DNA of 9,723 nucleotides from an uncultured Lachnospiraceae bacterium (lineage in GTDB: Bacteria; Bacillota; Clostridia; Lachnospirales; Lachnospiraceae): assembly GCA_947174985.1 (NCBI GenBank), contig CAMWLB010000099.1, positions 1 to 9,723 of the forward strand, in the 5' to 3' direction. A program made the translations under genes and the position numbers. This document shows positions 1-6,365 of the stretch, piece by piece (within the stretch, counting starts at the first letter, position 1; each line of letters begins with the position of its first letter). The notes beneath the pieces were generated by a model. The model did no database searches. It was not told where the DNA came from and saw nothing but the letters and a program-made list of their open reading frames with translations.

Positions 1-1008
1 GGATTATCCGGCATGGCGCTTGGTCTGTTTTCCACACTGATAATCGGCACGATAATCGCCCAGTTCGGAACCCTGATTGGAGGAACGGTGGGAAGCTATT
101 TGGTGGCGATGGCAAATGTGGCGAAGAGTCTGACGGGAGCCGGCATCGGAGTGGGCGTGGCATGTAAGTATAAAGAAGGACCGCTTGTGACTGTGTCTGC
201 GGCAGTAACCGGCATGATAGGTGCGTTTCCTGCTGCTGTATCGATGGAAGCCTTTAAGCTGGGTGCACCCGGAGAGCCGCTGGGCGCTTTTATCGCTGCT
301 CTTGTGGCAATAAAGCTGGGACATCTTGTGGCGGGACGCACAAAGGTGGATATCATTGTGACGCCTTTTGTATCCATTGTTTCCGGTGCGATAACAGGTC
401 TTGTCGCAGGACCGTATATTTCTGTATTTATGACATGGTTGGGCAATCTGGTCAATGTCAATGTGGAGGCACATCCGATTCTGGGTGGAATTGTGGTTTC
501 CGTCCTGATGGGAATGATTCTGACGCTGCCCATCAGTTCGGCGGCAATCGGCATTTCCATGAGTATCAGCGGACTGGCGGCAGGTGCGGCGACAATCGGC
601 TGCTGCTGCAATATGGTCGGTTTTGCTGTGGCAAGTTACAGAGAGAATAAGCTGGGTGGGCTTGTGGCGCAGGGGGTCGGTACCTCCATGCTTCAGGTGC
701 CCAATATCGTAAAAAAACCGGTGATATGGATACCAGCGATTTTGTCCAGCGCGATTTTGGGGCCGATTGCTTCCACAGTATTTGGCATGGTGAGTACGCC
801 GGTCGGCTCCGGTATGGGTTCCGCCGGCTTCGTGGGGCAGATTGCCGCTTATGGTGCGATGACAGAAGCTGGCATGACAGGAATTGGCGCCCTGGGTCTG
901 ATTCTTCTGATGCATTTTGTTCTTCCTGCTGTACTTACACTTCTGATATCGGAATTTATGCGTAAAAAAGGATGGATTTCCCAGGGGGACATGGCGCTGA
1001 ACGTGTAA
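1..1008 (+). CDS. PTS EIIC-type membrane protein (PTS_EIIC_2 family), 5' end outside window
   Basis: This is a polytopic inner-membrane protein resembling the PTS_EIIC_2 group of sugar phosphotransferase permease domains. The frame is open to the left edge (G-L-S-G before the Met at 13), so the start lies upstream and about 335 residues are visible, close to the usual family length. About nine hydrophobic segments rich in Gly/Ala/Ile/Val are separated by short loops, with repeated glycine-rich stretches (TGAGIGVGVACK, VGSGMGSAGFVGQ) as in permease cores. No EIIA or EIIB phosphorylation domain is fused to it or seen next to it. Substrate cannot be read from the sequence. It ends in TAA, with no clear terminator before the next promoter. 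The family assignment comes from overall sequence character and recall; a sensory rather than transport role cannot be excluded. Confidence 0.75.
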   Translation, partial: GLSGMALGLFSTLIIGTIIAQFGTLIGGTVGSYLVAMANVAKSLTGAGIGVGVACKYKEGPLVTVSAAVTGMIGAFPAAVSMEAFKLGAPGEPLGAFIAALVAIKLGHLVAGRTKVDIIVTPFVSIVSGAITGLVAGPYISVFMTWLGNLVNVNVEAHPILGGIVVSVLMGMILTLPISSAAIGISMSISGLAAGAATIGCCCNMVGFAVASYRENKLGGLVAQGVGTSMLQVPNIVKKPVIWIPAILSSAILGPIASTVFGMVSTPVGSGMGSAGFVGQIAAYGAMTEAGMTGIGALGLILLMHFVLPAVLTLLISEFMRKKGWISQGDMALNV

Positions 1009-1029
1009 AAAGCGTATATTTTGTATAAA

Positions 1030-1078
1030 ATGTTAGCAAAATTTTGTCCAAATGTTACAAAAATGTTAAATAAACATT
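1030..1078. repeat. Phased ATGTTA repeats upstream of the promoter
   Basis: ATGTTA occurs at 1030-1035, 1052-1057 and 1063-1068, that is at 22- and 11-bp spacing (about two and one helical turns). The last copy is the left half of the inverted repeat AATGTT-N5-AACATT (1062-1078), which touches the -35 box. The layout is what a cooperatively binding regulator site could look like, but the region is AT-rich and no regulator is assigned. Confidence 0.3.
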
Positions 1079-1105
1079 GTTTCGAAAAGTCATCTGTGGT
1101 AAAAT
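1077..1105 (+). promoter_or_regulatory. Sigma-A-type promoter of the LytM-like/bactofilin unit
   Basis: The -35 box TTGTTT (1077-1082) and -10 box TAAAAT (1100-1105) are separated by 17 nt, and a TG one base before the -10 makes it an extended -10 element. Transcription would start near 1112, giving a leader of about 20 nt before the ATG at 1133. The inverted repeat AATGTT-N5-AACATT (1062-1078) abuts and slightly overlaps the -35 box. Confidence 0.65.
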
Positions 1106-1132
1106 GGTTAGAGTTTACTGGAGGTGACTTTT

Positions 1133-1846
1133 ATGGCAAGAAGGAAGCACAAGAGAAAAGTAAGCCGTATAGTGATACTGACAACCGATGCCGTAAACGC
1201 AAAAACAAGGCAGATAAGAATACGTCCCATGGCGGCGTGGCTGCTTATGCTGATTCTCTGCTGTCTGTTTGGCGGCCTCATAGGCTATATTGCATATGAG
1301 GGACAGATATGGGAGATGAACAGAGCGCATGATGATGAGCAAAAGGCAGTGATTGCGTCGCTGGAGGAAGAAAAAGGCCGTCTGGAGGCAGAGATAGAGT
1401 CGTTGAATGTAAAGATAGAAGCCTTGAGTACAGCGGTCAATGCACAGGCGGAGACTGCGGAGGCGCTGCAGGAGGAGCTTTCCCAGCAAAGCCTGCCGAC
1501 GGATTTTCCGCTTACTGGCGGCGCGTCTATTGAAGAAGTGACGGAAGGCGAGCCCATGGTAATCTTTACTGCGGCAGAGGGTATTGCTGTGGTAGCTTCG
1601 GCAAAAGGTACGGTTACAGCAGTAGAGGAGGATGAAACTTACGGATACAGAATTGTAATAGATCATGGAAATGGTTATGTTTCCATCTATCGCAATGGAG
1701 GAGAAGCACAGGTAAAGGTGGGTGATGAAGTGGCACAGGGAAGAACCCTGTTCCTTGTAGGAAATGACAATAAACAGCTTGTCTATCAGATTATGAAGGA
1801 TGGCGAGTATATCAAACCTACAGATATGTTGTCAATCAACGGTTAA
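1133..1846 (+). CDS. Membrane-anchored coiled-coil protein with degenerate M23/LytM domain
   Basis: A 237-residue bitopic envelope protein. In order it has a basic cytoplasmic N-terminus (MARRKHKRK, residues 1-32), one membrane segment (about 34-55), an extracytoplasmic coiled coil (about 64-118) and a C-terminal LytM/M23 fold (about 145-232). The fold shows the family's GTV, IDHGNGYVSIY and VGDEVAQG strands. Only His178 of the zinc site remains: the usual Y-A-H and H-L-H positions read YRN and QLVYQ. It is therefore probably a non-catalytic scaffold or hydrolase regulator, like other degenerate LytM proteins. ATG 1133 is preferred because GGAGGTG lies 6 nt upstream; the GTG at 1124 is inside that ribosome site. 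The bactofilin follows 91 nt later on the same strand. Pairing of M23-type proteins with bactofilins is known from other bacteria. Confidence 0.82.
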   Translation: MARRKHKRKVSRIVILTTDAVNAKTRQIRIRPMAAWLLMLILCCLFGGLIGYIAYEGQIWEMNRAHDDEQKAVIASLEEEKGRLEAEIESLNVKIEALSTAVNAQAETAEALQEELSQQSLPTDFPLTGGASIEEVTEGEPMVIFTAAEGIAVVASAKGTVTAVEEDETYGYRIVIDHGNGYVSIYRNGGEAQVKVGDEVAQGRTLFLVGNDNKQLVYQIMKDGEYIKPTDMLSING

Positions 1847-1850
1847 AAAC

Positions 1851-1901
1851 GCCGCCTATAGCGGCAGGAACATTCTGTGCCAGCGCTGCGGTGCGGAATG
1901 T
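1851..1901 (+). promoter_or_regulatory. Two hairpins between the LytM-like gene and the bactofilin gene
   Basis: The 91-nt gap holds GCCGC-CTATA-GCGGC (1851-1865), starting five nt after the first gene's stop codon. It also holds an ACATTC...GAATGT stem (1870-1875 with 1896-1901) enclosing the self-complementary CAGCGCTG. No U-run follows either one, so they do not look like terminators. RNA processing or stability between the two cistrons is a possible role, offered as inference. Confidence 0.35.
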
Positions 1902-1937
1902 AAGAATAAAAAGGGCAGTGCAGAAATGAGGAAAAGT

Positions 1938-2429
1938 ATGAAAAAATCAGAGACAGCAATTACAACTATTATTGGCAAGGATTCCGTTGTGGAAGGAGAT
2001 TTCAGGTCTGGTGGATCTGTCAGACTGGATGGTACCATAGAGGGAAATGTGACGGTGGCAGGCAATCTGATTATCGGTGCGACCGGCAAAATACATGGAA
2101 ATCTGGATATCACTTCCGTTATCATTGGCGGAGAGATAATCGGAAATGTCAACGCTTCCCTGCGAACAGAACTGACTTCCACGGCAAGGTTAATCGGCGA
2201 TATCAAAACAACGTTGATTGTGATTGACGAAAAGGCAATTTTCCAGGGCAGATGCGATATGAATCAGGATGATGTGAAAATTAAAAAACATCCGGCGAGA
2301 GAAAGCAGGGCAGGAAAGAAATCTGCAAAAGAGGCCATCAGGGAGGCGCTGAGAGAAGCAGAAGAGGCAAGTGATGATGACGAGATTCTGGCTGCCGCTT
2401 CCATGGGCACAGACAGAATGGAACTGTAA
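1938..2429 (+). CDS. Bactofilin (polymer-forming cytoskeletal protein)
   Basis: A 163-residue bactofilin. Bactofilins self-assemble without nucleotide into filaments under the membrane and position envelope enzymes. The core (about residues 8-110) is a right-handed beta-helix and shows the short repeating strands typical of the family: GDFRSGGSVRLDGTIEGNV, NLIIGATGKIHGNL, SVIIGGEIIGNV, TARLIGDI. The C-terminal tail (about 110-163) is highly charged and probably disordered. ATG 1938 is preceded by ATGAGG with a 6-nt gap. ATG 1926, four codons earlier, is the alternative, with a weaker AGGG ten nt upstream. It lies downstream of the degenerate LytM protein and is probably cotranscribed, since no promoter is obvious in the gap. 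The natural reading is a membrane LytM partner recruited by the filament. Family call strong; partnership inferred. Confidence 0.9.
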   Translation: MKKSETAITTIIGKDSVVEGDFRSGGSVRLDGTIEGNVTVAGNLIIGATGKIHGNLDITSVIIGGEIIGNVNASLRTELTSTARLIGDIKTTLIVIDEKAIFQGRCDMNQDDVKIKKHPARESRAGKKSAKEAIREALREAEEASDDDEILAAASMGTDRMEL

Positions 2430-2445
2430 AGACTTTTGCATTGAA

Positions 2446-2483
2446 AATAAGAAGGATTGTCACTGACAACCCTTCTTATTTTT
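2446..2483. terminator. Bidirectional intrinsic terminator between bactofilin and yerC-type genes
   Basis: The stem AATAAGAAGG-A-TTGTC (2446-2461) pairs with GACAA-C-CCTTCTTATT (2465-2480) around a 3-nt loop, with one A/C mismatch. T-runs occur on the plus strand after the stem and, through the A-rich left flank, on the minus strand. It lies between two convergent genes, 17 nt after one stop codon and 8 nt before the other. Confidence 0.88.
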
Positions 2484-2490
2484 GTATATC

Positions 2491-2781
2491 TTATTTTTTG
2501 TTGATTCTGTCAAAAACCAAATCGTAGCCGTCGTTTCCATAATTGAGTGACCGGTTTACGCGACTGATGGTAGCTGTTGAGGCGCCGGTTTTGTCGGCAA
2601 TCTCAAGATAGGTTTTGTGGCTTTTCAGCATGGCTGCCACTTCAAAACGCTGGGATAATGATAGTAGTTCGTTTACGGTACAAAGGTCTTCAAAAAAACT
2701 GTAACATTCATCCCGGTTTTTCAGACTTAAAATGGCATCAAACAGGTAGTCCACGGCATCTGTTTTTAGTTTTTTGTTCAT
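2491..2781 (-). CDS. yerC: YerC/YecD-family TrpR-like regulator
   Basis: A 96-residue all-helical DNA-binding protein of the TrpR superfamily, YerC/YecD group, at the usual family length. The region around residues 37-75 (NELLSLSQRFEVAAML, then a helix-turn-helix with GASTATISRVNRSLNYG) matches the TrpR-like arrangement, with the recognition helix near STATISRVNRSL. Ligand and regulon are not evident. ATG at 2781 (read on the minus strand) is preceded by GAGGT at suitable distance. Upstream are a minus-strand promoter and a perfect 18-bp palindrome just downstream of its -10 box, which suggests negative autoregulation. The gene is divergent from the DUF1836/PHP unit. Confidence 0.88.
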   Translation of the reverse strand: MNKKLKTDAVDYLFDAILSLKNRDECYSFFEDLCTVNELLSLSQRFEVAAMLKSHKTYLEIADKTGASTATISRVNRSLNYGNDGYDLVFDRINKK

Positions 2782-2808
2782 AACGATTACCTCACTGTTT
2801 ACTTTTGC

Positions 2809-2826
2809 ACTGTAAAATTTTACAGT
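2809..2826. promoter_or_regulatory. Perfect 18-bp palindrome, candidate YerC operator
   Basis: ACTGTAAAATTTTACAGT is perfectly self-complementary. It starts 12 nt downstream of the minus-strand -10 box and covers the start of the yerC leader, a position where bound repressor would block transcription. TrpR-family proteins bind palindromes as dimers. Assignment to YerC is inference from position. Confidence 0.6.
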
Positions 2827-2838
2827 CTTGACTATGAA

Positions 2839-2867
2839 ATTTTATCATACTAAAGTTTTAAAGTAAA
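2839..2867 (-). promoter_or_regulatory. Promoter of the yerC-type gene
   Basis: Read on the minus strand, TTTACT (2867-2862) and TAAAAT (2844-2839) are separated by exactly 17 nt. The predicted start falls around 2832, just before the 18-bp palindrome. Confidence 0.55.
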
Positions 2868-2932
2868 GCCTTTTTGAAGTATCTTGTAAAAATTGCGGCA
2901 GAGAAGTTTTTCGAAAATCATACAGAAAAATC

Positions 2933-2961
2933 TTGTCATGTAGTATTCATTACTATATAAT
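2933..2961 (+). promoter_or_regulatory. Sigma-A-type promoter of the DUF1836/PHP unit
   Basis: TTGTCA (2933-2938) and a consensus TATAAT (2956-2961) with a 17-nt spacer. Start expected near 2968, giving a leader of about 60 nt. The leader holds a GGCAGG-CAGAA-CCTGCC hairpin (2992-3008) just upstream of the ribosome site. Confidence 0.75.
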
Positions 2962-2991
2962 ATATACAATAGTCGTCCTGGAATATGAGAC

Positions 2992-3008
2992 GGCAGGCAG
3001 AACCTGCC
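2992..3008 (+). promoter_or_regulatory. Leader hairpin before the DUF1836 gene
   Basis: GGCAGG-CAGAA-CCTGCC forms a 6-bp GC-rich stem with a 5-nt loop in the 5' leader, ending a few nt before the AAGGGGAG ribosome site. It has no U-run. It might stabilise the mRNA or tune translation. Confidence 0.4.
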
Positions 3009-3027
3009 AGAGAAGGGGAGAGAGTTG

Positions 3028-3636
3028 ATGACAACAAACACGGAAGAACTGCTTCATTCTATATTGGACAACCTTGCAAAGGTGGAATATATTAAGCCTG
3101 AGGATATTCCCAATATTGATTTATACATGGATCAGGTGACCACCTTTATGGACGACCGTCTGCGGAAGAAGACCAGGAATCCGGGCGAAGACAAAATTCT
3201 GACAAAGACCATGATAAACAATTATGCCAAGAATGATCTGCTGCCCCCGCCCGAAAAGAAGAAATACAATAAAGAGCATATGCTTCTTTTAATATTTATC
3301 TACTACTATAAGAACATTCTTTCCATCAGCGATATTCAGACATTGCTGAAGCCGATTACAAAAGAGTTTTTTAAAACAGAAGAAGAGTTTGATTTAGAGA
3401 GCATCTACAGAGAAGTATTCGGTATGGAAGAAGAACAGATGCAGCACTTGAAACAAGATGTGCTCGATAAGTTTAAGAAGGCGGATAAAACCTTTGAGGA
3501 TGCGCCTGAGCAGGAGCGTGCGTTTCTTAAAAAGTTTTCTTTTATCTGCCTGCTGAGCTTTGACGTATATGTGAAAAAACTGCTGATTGAAAAAATGGTG
3601 GATGGTTTGCGTGACGAAGAAGCGGAAAAGAAATAG
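3028..3636 (+). CDS. DUF1836 domain protein
   Basis: A 202-residue soluble protein of the DUF1836 family, found in clostridia and relatives, without an established function. The central part has an HTH-like stretch around KILTKTMINNYAKNDLLPPPEKKKY, resembling the MerR-type 'NYxxxGLLPPP' pattern, followed by a hydrophobic helix (MLLLIFIYYYKNILS) and a charged helical C-terminus. A DNA-binding role is plausible but unproven. ATG 3028 has AAGGGGAG seven nt upstream; the TTG at 3025 is directly in front and less likely. It is the first gene of a probable two-gene unit: the PHP gene starts 45 nt after its stop codon. Confidence 0.82.
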   Translation: MTTNTEELLHSILDNLAKVEYIKPEDIPNIDLYMDQVTTFMDDRLRKKTRNPGEDKILTKTMINNYAKNDLLPPPEKKKYNKEHMLLLIFIYYYKNILSISDIQTLLKPITKEFFKTEEEFDLESIYREVFGMEEEQMQHLKQDVLDKFKKADKTFEDAPEQERAFLKKFSFICLLSFDVYVKKLLIEKMVDGLRDEEAEKK

Positions 3637-3681
3637 ATTTCTCAATTTACATGTGCGCAGGATGCGCAGACAGGAGTGGAA

Positions 3682-4401
3682 ATGACCCCCATTATAGATA
3701 TGCATACGCATACAATGGCAAGCGGGCACGGGTATAGTACCTTGAAGGAAAATATTGAGGCGGCAAAGGAAAGAGGACTGTGTGCGCTGGGACTCAGCGA
3801 GCATGGACCGGCAATGCCGGGAGGTCCGCATGTTTTCTTTTTTTCCAATTATCGCTGTATTCCAAGAGAATATGATGGTTTACGTCTTTTCTGTGGTGTG
3901 GAAGCCAATATCTGTGACTATGACGGTGGGCTGGATTTGGAAGAAGGACTCTTAAAGCAGATGGACTATGTAATTGCCAGTATGCATATACAGTGCTGCC
4001 GCCCAGGTACGATAGAGGAAAATACAAAAGCTTCCATTTTGGCAATGCAGAATCCCCATGTGACCGTGCTTGGACATCCGGATGACAGCCGATATCCCCT
4101 TGACCGTGAAAAACTGGTGCGTGCTGCAAAAGAGACTGGGACTGCGATTGAAATCAACAATTCTTCCCTGAATCCCCTTGCCCCCAGAAAAAACGCGCGG
4201 GACAATATCAAAGAACTGCTCTATTGGTGCGAGCGGTATGAGGCGCCGGTCCTTTTAGGGACGGACAGCCATATCTGTTACACCATAGGAGATTTTTCGG
4301 AGGCACTGACGGTTTTGGAAGAAGCGGGATTTCCGAAAGCGCTGGTTTTAAATTATGATTTGGATGATCTTAGGAAAATTGTGAAGTCGGACAGGCTGTA
4401 A
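3682..4401 (+). CDS. YcdX-type PHP-domain metal-dependent phosphatase
   Basis: A 239-residue PHP-domain hydrolase, the length of E. coli YcdX (about 245), a family with a trinuclear metal site that cleaves phosphoesters. All expected metal ligands are present at YcdX-like positions: His8 and His10 in DMHTHT, His16, His41 in SEHG, Glu74 in GVEAN, His102 in ASMH, His132 in LGHP, Asp195 and His197 in TDSH. The substrate-side motif EINNSS is also kept. It is thus likely active; the physiological substrate is unknown, and histidinol-phosphatase-like activity is the usual but uncertain label. ATG 3682 is preferred, with AGGAG five nt upstream; the in-frame GTG at 3676 overlaps that ribosome site. 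It is probably cotranscribed with the DUF1836 gene and is followed by a strong terminator. Confidence 0.88.
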   Translation: MTPIIDMHTHTMASGHGYSTLKENIEAAKERGLCALGLSEHGPAMPGGPHVFFFSNYRCIPREYDGLRLFCGVEANICDYDGGLDLEEGLLKQMDYVIASMHIQCCRPGTIEENTKASILAMQNPHVTVLGHPDDSRYPLDREKLVRAAKETGTAIEINNSSLNPLAPRKNARDNIKELLYWCERYEAPVLLGTDSHICYTIGDFSEALTVLEEAGFPKALVLNYDLDDLRKIVKSDRL

Positions 4402-4424
4402 ATAAGAGAAAGAGAAAAATGATA

Positions 4425-4460
4425 AACCGGCGCAGGCTGATTACCTGTGCCGGTTCTTTT
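4425..4460. terminator. Intrinsic terminator after the PHP gene
   Basis: AACCGGCGCAGG (4425-4436) pairs with CCTGTGCCGGTT (4444-4455), with one G-U pair and a 7-nt loop, followed by CTTTT. On the opposite strand the stem is followed by an interrupted T-run, so it may also stop transcripts of the truncated substrate-binding protein gene. Confidence 0.88.
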
Positions 4461-4503
4461 ATGACAATAGATATGCGTGGAGATGCATTTTTGTGCTGTC
4501 GGA

Positions 4504-4944
4504 TTATTTTGCTTTTTCCGCAAAAGAGGTGTCTACAAGCACATTATAGGGAACGCGCTCTGAAAGCACGCCGGATTCCTCCAGAATATTCTGAAGCAGC
4601 GTGAAGGCATCCTCACTGAAAATCAAGTCTTCCTTCCATGTGTCCTGCTCGTGGTATCTGTTTATGATGGTGGTCAGCGTATCCAAATCTGTTTCCTCAA
4701 ACTGGGGTTTTATGACTTTGGCAATTTCTTCCGGCGTGTGGGAATTGACATAATCCATTCCCTTTTGCAGTGCGTTGGTAAACGCCTGAATAATTTCCGG
4801 ATGCTCCTTGATATAGCTTGCTTTTGCCGAAAAAGCGGTGTAAGGCACATAGCCGGAATCTGTTCCCAGAGAGGCAACAACATAGCCGTCCCCCTTCTGT
4901 TCCAGGGAAGTGGCGTGGGGTTCGAATTCAACAGAGTAATATGG
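4504..4944 (-). pseudogene. NMT1/THI5-like ABC transporter substrate-binding protein, C-terminal fragment
   Basis: The C-terminal ~147 residues of a periplasmic-type binding protein of the NMT1/THI5-like (SsuA/ThiY) superfamily; members deliver thiamine precursors, riboflavin-like or sulfonate ligands to ABC importers. Recognisable segments in order are VEFEPHATSLEQKGDGYVV, GYVPYTAFSAKASYIKEHPE, AFTNALQKGMDYVN and the C-terminal helices ending in FAEKAK, stop at 4504. The full protein should be around 320-350 residues, so over half is missing, including signal peptide and N-terminal lobe. Reading upstream, homology lasts to the tyrosines at about 4936-4941. It then gives four unrelated codons and a TAG at 4957-4959 that is also the recombinase stop codon. 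The GTG at 4848 could start a shorter ORF but has no good ribosome site. This is best read as a gene cut by insertion. Confidence 0.78.
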
Positions 4945-4960
4945 ATTACTGCACCACTAC
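4936..4960. other. Element/chromosome junction (attachment-site region)
   Basis: The binding-protein homology ends near 4940 and the recombinase stop codon is at 4957-4959, so the recombination crossover must lie in these bases or very near. No second copy of the surrounding bases is visible in the window, so the att core cannot be defined; the partner junction would lie to the right of 9723. Confidence 0.5.
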
Positions 4961-6324
4961 AGATAAAAAGTAAAGCCGCCTATCTTGTGGCTGTCCTTAT
5001 CAATGTTGATTTCTTTTATAATTCCCTTCCAGAATGCTTTTTTATGGGCGGCGTCCAGTTTTTCATAAAGGGATATCCAGTCGCCCTCAAAGGTGGCTGC
5101 AAGCGTCCTGCAGGCTTCCGGAGATATGGTCTGCTTTGGTGGTTCACAGGCCGCGAGCTTTGCAGAGAGCAGTTCATACTGTTCGTCGTAGTAGTCTTCT
5201 TTAATCCTTCCCTTCTGGAAGAGCAGGTTCAGGCGTTCCATTTCCGCCTGTATCGCGGCGGCTTGATTCTTTCTGCTTCCATTGCGGCGCTGGCTGTTTT
5301 TCTCCAAATCAATCATGGTTTCTTTAAATCGGAGTACAATATTGTCTAACAGGTACTTTTCCACGACGGATTCGGAAATGCAGGCTCCGTTGTGGAATTC
5401 CGTAAATTTGGCGCCGCAGCGGTAGCGTTTGTATTCGCTTGTGCTGCCGTCTTTCAGTTGCCGTCTTCTCACGAACCCCGACATATTCTTGCCGCATACC
5501 GGACAGCGTATCATCGAGGAAAAGATAAAAGGTTCCGTCTGGTGGGGAATCATCTTGGAATCGGACACCTGCCTGATTTTTTGGAACTGCTCCTGTGTTA
5601 TGTAGGGCTCACAGTAGCCGACAATACCAAACTTAAGTCCGGTGTAAGTCTCACTGGAAAGCACACGGTTAATCTGGTACATGGTCGGTGAATCTTCTCC
5701 GTAAGTTTCCTGTATCCGCCGCACAGTTGCCTTTTTGGAGTAGGTATCAAAGTAGGTGCGGAAAATATCTTCTACAATATGCCTGGTGGCAGGGTCCTTC
5801 ACCAGATGTTTCTGCTCATCCGTGGTGTAGCCGTATGCCGGCCGCCCGTTTAAATGTTCCCTGTTTCGTTTTTTATATGCAAAAACAGATTTGATACGTT
5901 CGGAATCCCTGTCACATTCATTTTCATTGACGGAAAGCATGATGTTGATGGCAAAGCGTCCGTTTGACGTGGTAGTGTCATATTCTTCAAAAATGGTTTT
6001 CCAGTTGCAGCCATGGGCTTCAAGGATTGCCTGCGTATTGTGGTAGTCCTTTATGTTGCGGAACCAGCGGTCGAGCTTTGTGACAAGGATCAAGTCTATC
6101 CTGTCGGCTTTGACATCATTTAAAAGCCGCTGCAGCTCCCTGCGGTTCTGCATTTTCTTGCGGGCGGTTATGCCCTCATCCGAGTAATACCCAACAATCT
6201 GGTAGTTGTGGGAGAGTGCGTACTCTGTGAGCGCCTGTTTCTGCGCTTCCAGCGACAGACCGTCCTTTACCTGTATGTCCGTGGATACGCGGTCATACAA
6301 TGCGCAGCGGATTGATTTTTCCAT
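4957..6324 (-). CDS. Large serine recombinase (site-specific integrase/transposase)
   Basis: A 455-residue large serine recombinase, near the short end of the family range; it catalyses integration/excision by double-strand cleavage with a phosphoserine link. The catalytic resolvase domain (about 1-150) has YDRVST with nucleophile Ser14 and Arg12, and LDRWFR with Asp85, Arg86 and Arg89. The 'recombinase' domain (about 160-260) carries NGRPAYGY. A zinc ribbon follows (CPVC 274-277, then Cys303 and Cys315), and then a coiled-coil segment (about 352-395) of the type that controls directionality. All key residues are present, so it should be active. ATG at 6324 is preceded by AAGGAGG with a 7-nt spacer on the minus strand. 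Its stop codon falls within about 20 nt of the break in the host gene. Confidence 0.93.
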   Translation of the reverse strand: MEKSIRCALYDRVSTDIQVKDGLSLEAQKQALTEYALSHNYQIVGYYSDEGITARKKMQNRRELQRLLNDVKADRIDLILVTKLDRWFRNIKDYHNTQAILEAHGCNWKTIFEEYDTTTSNGRFAINIMLSVNENECDRDSERIKSVFAYKKRNREHLNGRPAYGYTTDEQKHLVKDPATRHIVEDIFRTYFDTYSKKATVRRIQETYGEDSPTMYQINRVLSSETYTGLKFGIVGYCEPYITQEQFQKIRQVSDSKMIPHQTEPFIFSSMIRCPVCGKNMSGFVRRRQLKDGSTSEYKRYRCGAKFTEFHNGACISESVVEKYLLDNIVLRFKETMIDLEKNSQRRNGSRKNQAAAIQAEMERLNLLFQKGRIKEDYYDEQYELLSAKLAACEPPKQTISPEACRTLAATFEGDWISLYEKLDAAHKKAFWKGIIKEINIDKDSHKIGGFTFYL

Positions 6325-6365
6325 GGGGTGGCCTCCTTGGGTGTTGTGGTATTTGGCGTTAGAGT

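Noticed and set aside
4..915. Long minus-strand frame under the PTS gene
   Set aside because: His/Arg/Cys-rich composition typical of an antisense shadow of a GC-biased membrane protein gene; the plus-strand frame is clearly the real one.
1009..1060. Terminator after the PTS gene
   Set aside because: Only a weak AT stem (ATTTT-GTAT-AAAAT) is present, without a GC core or following T-run.
4651..5349. Long plus-strand frame across the junction
   Set aside because: Runs antisense over both the binding-protein fragment and the recombinase; no ribosome site and no plausible protein.
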